A stretch of 64,000 nt of DNA, taken from the IMG/VR virus record IMGVR_UViG_3300023184_000088, positions 1-64,000 of that record; one strand, written 5' to 3'. Both the position numbers and the translations under genes were made by a program. Positions 60,603 through 64,000 of the stretch are shown piece after piece. Numbering within the stretch: the first letter of the stretch is position 1; every line of letters begins with the position of its first letter. Source of the stretch: a virus. Under the pieces are notes generated by a model. It was given only the letters and a program-made list of their open reading frames with translations, was not told the origin of the DNA and made no database searches.

Positions 60603-61092
60603 ACTGCAAATGTAGTTCTTTTTTTCCAAACCAAAAAGGTTTTTCTCTATTTTTCCAAGAGGCTAAATTAATTTTAGCACCCATATAATAATTTCTATAA
60701 GATTCCACAACAGAATCCACCTTAAACTCATCCGGCATTGCCATTGCTGGTTGAGTAAAACCAATATCCGGAATGTTTGGTTTATTAATGATACACCAAT
60801 TAATCACATCTATTGATTTGTGTCTTTTACCATACCTGTGGGTATATTCCTTCCCAAGTTCTAACCCCAATTCACACAAATACAAATAATTTGATAAACT
60901 CTGACGAGCCCACACCGCACAAGGGTGATTTTTATGAGACAACTTGTACGGTACTTGGTCGTTAACTTGGTCGGTTACGTGATGAACGCTACATAATAAT
61001 TGAGCGGTTTCCAAAATCATTTTCACTACGTGTTTATCTACGTGGTATTGAGCCGATAGTTTAGGATTCTCATCCAAGAAAAATATATTCAT
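60595..61092 (-). CDS. Conserved phage protein of unknown function
   Basis: This protein has 165 residues from ATG 61092, which overlaps the upstream stop as TAATG. MNIFFLDENPKLSAQYHVDKHVVKMILETAQLLCSVHH is a strongly conserved-looking motif that I have seen in other phage genomes without a proven role. CAVWARQSLSNYLYLCELG follows. Its 3' end overlaps the phosphoesterase promoter and start. Confidence 0.6.
   Translation of the reverse strand: MNIFFLDENPKLSAQYHVDKHVVKMILETAQLLCSVHHVTDQVNDQVPYKLSHKNHPCAVWARQSLSNYLYLCELGLELGKEYTHRYGKRHKSIDVINWCIINKPNIPDIGFTQPAMAMPDEFKVDSVVESYRNYYMGAKINLASWKNREKPFWFGKKELHLQYD
60607..60635 (-). promoter_or_regulatory. Host-type promoter, leaderless spacing
   Basis: On the minus strand TACATTTG (60614-60607) ends 4 nt before ATG 60602. 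A TTTG lies 17 nt upstream, slightly short. Confidence 0.6.
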
Positions 61093-61562
61093 TATACATG
61101 TGGTATTTTGACTCTTACACAAGTTTGTGCTTGACCCTCGTTCATATAAAAATTATTTAAATAACCCATAATATTTGCACTTCCAATTGGATTAGCCGAA
61201 TGAACATATACAGTTGGAAAAACAAATTTATCTATTTTTCTCTCACTTCTTGTCATATTAAACCTTCCCTCGTTTGTATTGTGGAATAATGCAACCAAGA
61301 ATTTGGCAGCATCATATCCGGTTTTTTCGTTAATATTGTTATAATCCAAAGTATAGTTCGGAGAAACATTACCATAATACTCTTTCATCGCAGAATCACC
61401 TAAATCGTGGTCCAGGGAGATTGTACTAACATTTTCTAAACCAATTTTGTTAACTTCGTTAACAAATTCATCATAATCTCTAACAACAACCCAATCATCT
61501 CCGGTTGGAGTTCTTACATCATCGAGATAAATTCTACAAGTTGTTTTCATATTATTTTCCAT
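61092..61562 (-). CDS. cREC-type receiver domain protein
   Basis: This protein has 156 residues (152 from the second ATG at 61550). RIYLDDVRTPTGDDWVVVRDYDEF, TISLDHDLGD and VHSANPIGSANIMGYL match the cREC (cyclic-phosphate-processing receiver) domain. This family is predicted to act on RNA cyclic-phosphate ends in RNA-repair and conflict systems. It is the first gene of the operon that ends with the ligase. Confidence 0.7.
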   Translation of the reverse strand: MENNMKTTCRIYLDDVRTPTGDDWVVVRDYDEFVNEVNKIGLENVSTISLDHDLGDSAMKEYYGNVSPNYTLDYNNINEKTGYDAAKFLVALFHNTNEGRFNMTRSERKIDKFVFPTVYVHSANPIGSANIMGYLNNFYMNEGQAQTCVRVKIPHV

Positions 61563-61579
61563 ATCACATTATTTAGATG

Positions 61580-61587
61580 CAAATATA
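61580..61587 (-). promoter_or_regulatory. Host-type -7 element before the repair operon
   Basis: On the minus strand TATATTTG lies 17 nt before the ATG at 61562. No clear -33 TTTG is seen. Confidence 0.5.
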
Positions 61588-61612
61588 ATAATTTTTTTTT
61601 TAATAAAAAAAC

Positions 61613-61619
61613 TATTTAT
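61613..61619 (+). promoter_or_regulatory. Late-promoter motif TATTTAT
   Basis: CTATTTATATTAAAA lies 14 nt before the ATG at 61634. Confidence 0.6.
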
Positions 61620-61633
61620 ATTAAAATGTTAGT

Positions 61634-64000
61634 ATGAATGGTCAAAAATTAGAAATTATAAATAACGGTAATTCAAAAATAACAATAAAGTATCAAAACT
61701 TTAATGATTCTTCGTGGAAGACTGGGGTAGTATTAAACCCTAAACAATCTAAAACCATATGGTGTTTTAAAGGGACGTTTTCACATACGTTAGGTAAATT
61801 AAAAATTATCTCAAATGTTAACTGGCCCGAAACAAATATTGTTTCATCACCTATTTGTGTTTTACCCAATAATTTAAGTCCCATTGATATTTTAAAATCT
61901 GTTATCTTGGAAAATCCGAGTGAAGTAATAACGTTTGATTTAACTATTGGACCAATTTGTTATTGGATAAATTTACAAAATAGTCCGTCTTACACCAATA
62001 GAAACGCAAAAACTACCTCTTACTCTAACTATAGTTATGATACCCAACAGATGATTATGTATAACAAAAATAATGGTTGTATCGTATCTAATGGTTATTA
62101 TATGTCAAATGATTTGTTATCAGCTCAAAAAGGGGTGATAACAATAGTTGACACGGGAGATATTTGTCAAATACCTACACCTACACCAACACCAACAAAC
62201 ACTCAAACACCAACAATAACCCCAACAATAACTCCAACAAAAACAATAACCCCAACAATAACATCAACCCCAACGATAACACCAACGCCAGGTCTTGAAC
62301 ATTATTTAAGACTAACCTTTAATAATATTGGAAGTATAAACTCATTAGTTGGTGACCCAACAGACGTTACAAATTGGAATAATTTTTTTGATTTACCATA
62401 TTATGGTAATGATTTCTCATCAGTTACCATCAATGATGTAAATGTATTATTATTTGGTGGTAGTGACATTATGATAAAAAGTGGTTTATTTAATAATAAC
62501 AATTCGTTAATAGAAATTGTTGATGAGCTTAATTGTATTACTCAAATTGGTATTAGCGGATTTTCATCTTGTTTAAACCTAACAACAATTATTCTACCAA
62601 ATAGTCAATATTGTAATACTAATTGTTTTAATATAACACCAAAGGTTAACTATATTAGTTTACCAAATCTTAAAACCGCAGGTGAACAAACATTCGGGGG
62701 GGTGATAATGTTAACCAATTTATCTTTACCAAAATTAATAAATTCTGGTGAATATTGTTTTTATTCCTGTAATAATATCACAAATTTTAATCTACCAAAT
62801 TTAATTTCTATAGGTAATAATGGTTTTGATAATTGCGCATCAATGACGGAATTATATATACCATCAATTTTATCTTTAGGTGATAGTGTAGATAATGAGA
62901 ATGTTTTTAATGGTATAACCGGAAAAACAATAAATCTAACAGTTTCATCGTATATTATGACATGTAATGATGGATATCCGGATGGTGATATACAATATCT
63001 ATTATCTAATAATAATGTTACTATCATAACAATCGACATAACGCCAACCCCAACACCAACTCAAACCCCAACTCAAACTCCAACAATAACCCCAACAAAC
63101 ACTCAAACACCGACAAAAACCCCAACAAATACTCCAACAAACACTCGAACACCTGGGTTATCATCAACTCCAACAAACACCCCTACAAAAACGACTACAA
63201 ATACACCAACAAACACACCAACTAATACCGTAACACCAACAAACACACTAACACCAACAAACACACCTACAAATACGCCAACTAATACCGTAACACCAAC
63301 AAATACTGTTACACCAACAAATACCCCTACATCACTATCACCTACAGGTAGTGTATGTGTTAGTGGTGCTGGAAGTGGGGTAAATGGTACGTATATATAT
63401 TTTGGAACTCAAATAGTAAACGGATTTACTAGACCAATGTACGAATATGGTTATTTCAATGTTATACCTGTATCTACTTCAGGAGTAACAGTGTGGGCTA
63501 TATATAACTATAATGATGAGGAAACTTATTATTATGGTAACACTACACCTATACCACAATATCCTTATCAGGAAACCTCGTGGAGAATAGTAACTGTTGG
63601 TGTTCTACCGTTACCCACAGTTAACGCGTCTGCTTGTACAGGACCTACACCTACACCAACAATAACACCCACTGTTACCCCAACAAACACACCAACTAAC
63701 ACTCAAACACCAACAAACACACCAACAAATACTCAAACACCAACAAATACTCTAACTCCGACACCTACAAAAACACCTACAAATACCCCAACAAACACAC
63801 CGACTAACACTCAAACACCAACAATAACACCGACACCTACTAAAACACCTACAAAAACACCGACTAATACACCAACACCAACATTAACACCTAATATAGT
63901 TTACACATCTGTAACAATTTATAGTCAAATATGGACAAATAAAAATTTAGATGTTTCAACATACAGAGATGGAACGGTAATACCTCAAGTAACCGACCCA
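61634..64000 (+). CDS. Adhesin/fibre with BspA-like LRR and Fib_succ modules (runs off window)
   Basis: The frame is open from ATG 61634 to the right edge, 789 codons so far. Residues 1-175 are an N-terminal domain. Pro-Thr linkers follow at about 180-220, 470-575 and 670-755. Residues about 225-465 hold BspA-like leucine-rich repeats ([12 protein letters not shown]..., [15 protein letters not shown]..., [15 protein letters not shown]...), which bind host surface proteins in other systems. After residue 757, [21 protein letters not shown] begins a Fib_succ-type domain common in Bacteroidota surface proteins. It is probably a receptor-binding fibre. Confidence 0.75.
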   Translation, partial: MNGQKLEIINNGNSKITIKYQNFNDSSWKTGVVLNPKQSKTIWCFKGTFSHTLGKLKIISNVNWPETNIVSSPICVLPNNLSPIDILKSVILENPSEVITFDLTIGPICYWINLQNSPSYTNRNAKTTSYSNYSYDTQQMIMYNKNNGCIVSNGYYMSNDLLSAQKGVITIVDTGDICQIPTPTPTPTNTQTPTITPTITPTKTITPTITSTPTITPTPGLEHYLRLTFNNIGSINSLVGDPTDVTNWNNFFDLPYYGNDFSSVTINDVNVLLFGGSDIMIKSGLFNNNNSLIEIVDELNCITQIGISGFSSCLNLTTIILPNSQYCNTNCFNITPKVNYISLPNLKTAGEQTFGGVIMLTNLSLPKLINSGEYCFYSCNNITNFNLPNLISIGNNGFDNCASMTELYIPSILSLGDSVDNENVFNGITGKTINLTVSSYIMTCNDGYPDGDIQYLLSNNNVTIITIDITPTPTPTQTPTQTPTITPTNTQTPTKTPTNTPTNTRTPGLSSTPTNTPTKTTTNTPTNTPTNTVTPTNTLTPTNTPTNTPTNTVTPTNTVTPTNTPTSLSPTGSVCVSGAGSGVNGTYIYFGTQIVNGFTRPMYEYGYFNVIPVSTSGVTVWAIYNYNDEETYYYGNTTPIPQYPYQETSWRIVTVGVLPLPTVNASACTGPTPTPTITPTVTPTNTPTNTQTPTNTPTNTQTPTNTLTPTPTKTPTNTPTNTPTNTQTPTITPTPTKTPTKTPTNTPTPTLTPNIVYTSVTIYSQIWTNKNLDVSTYRDGTVIPQVTDP

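Noticed and set aside
60595-61092. Pyrimidine-dimer glycosylase (DenV)
   Set aside because: The conserved MNIF...DKHVVKMILETAQ motif does not match T4 DenV, so I leave the function open.

Overview
The window is about 64 kb of a large, AT-rich, T4-like myovirus that most likely infects a Bacteroidota (flavobacterium-like) host. The virus is shown by T4-type head genes in order on the minus strand: terminase gp17, portal gp20, prohead protease gp21, acidic scaffold gp22 and major capsid gp23. A gp5-like baseplate hub protein and several fibre genes support this. The host is suggested by genes without Shine-Dalgarno sequences, promoters of the Bacteroidota type (TTTG, about 19 bases, TAnnTTTG), a BspA-like leucine-rich-repeat adhesin with a Fib_succ-type module, and a Bacteroidota-style bS21 protein.

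Layout. 1-8.6 kb (minus): four fibre genes with collagen-like G-x-y repeats and Pro-Thr linkers. 8.7-11.3 kb (plus): small late genes, including a WYL-like protein. 11.4-20.4 kb (plus): five glycosyltransferases, a 3'-5' exonuclease, dUTPase, a PhoH ATPase and a gp55-like sigma factor. 20.5-27.3 kb (plus): baseplate and other structural genes. 27.3-47.0 kb (mostly minus): metalloprotease, homing endonuclease, head genes, a fibre and core proteins, with a phage bS21 gene on the opposite strand at 35.5 kb. 47.1-61.6 kb: ClpC-like unfoldase, M42-like peptidase, tmRNA, SmpB, a roughly 910-nt structured RNA, a cluster of aberrant tRNA-like genes, a lysis-like cassette and an RNA-repair operon. 61.6 kb to the right edge (plus): an adhesin gene that runs off the window.

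Regulation. Two promoter classes are visible. A host-type promoter precedes the accessory and RNA genes. In three cases it ends only 4 nt before the ATG, which implies leaderless mRNA. A second motif, TATTTAT followed by an A/T-rich tract, lies just upstream of at least 20 mostly structural genes, always in the sense orientation. I infer that it is the late promoter read by the gp55-like sigma factor.

The most unusual part is 47-61.6 kb. It combines trans-translation (tmRNA, SmpB, a ClpC-like unfoldase with a ClpP-docking loop), RNA repair (Rnl1-type ligase, polynucleotide-kinase-like P-loop protein, metallophosphoesterase, cREC receiver), and RNAs that do not fit standard families. These RNAs are a giant structured RNA with its own promoter and terminator, two elements with tRNA D- and T-arms in circularly permuted order, and two tRNA-like genes with abnormal D and anticodon regions. 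With bS21, this looks like a module that reshapes, protects or decoys the translation machinery during infection. That joint function is inference.
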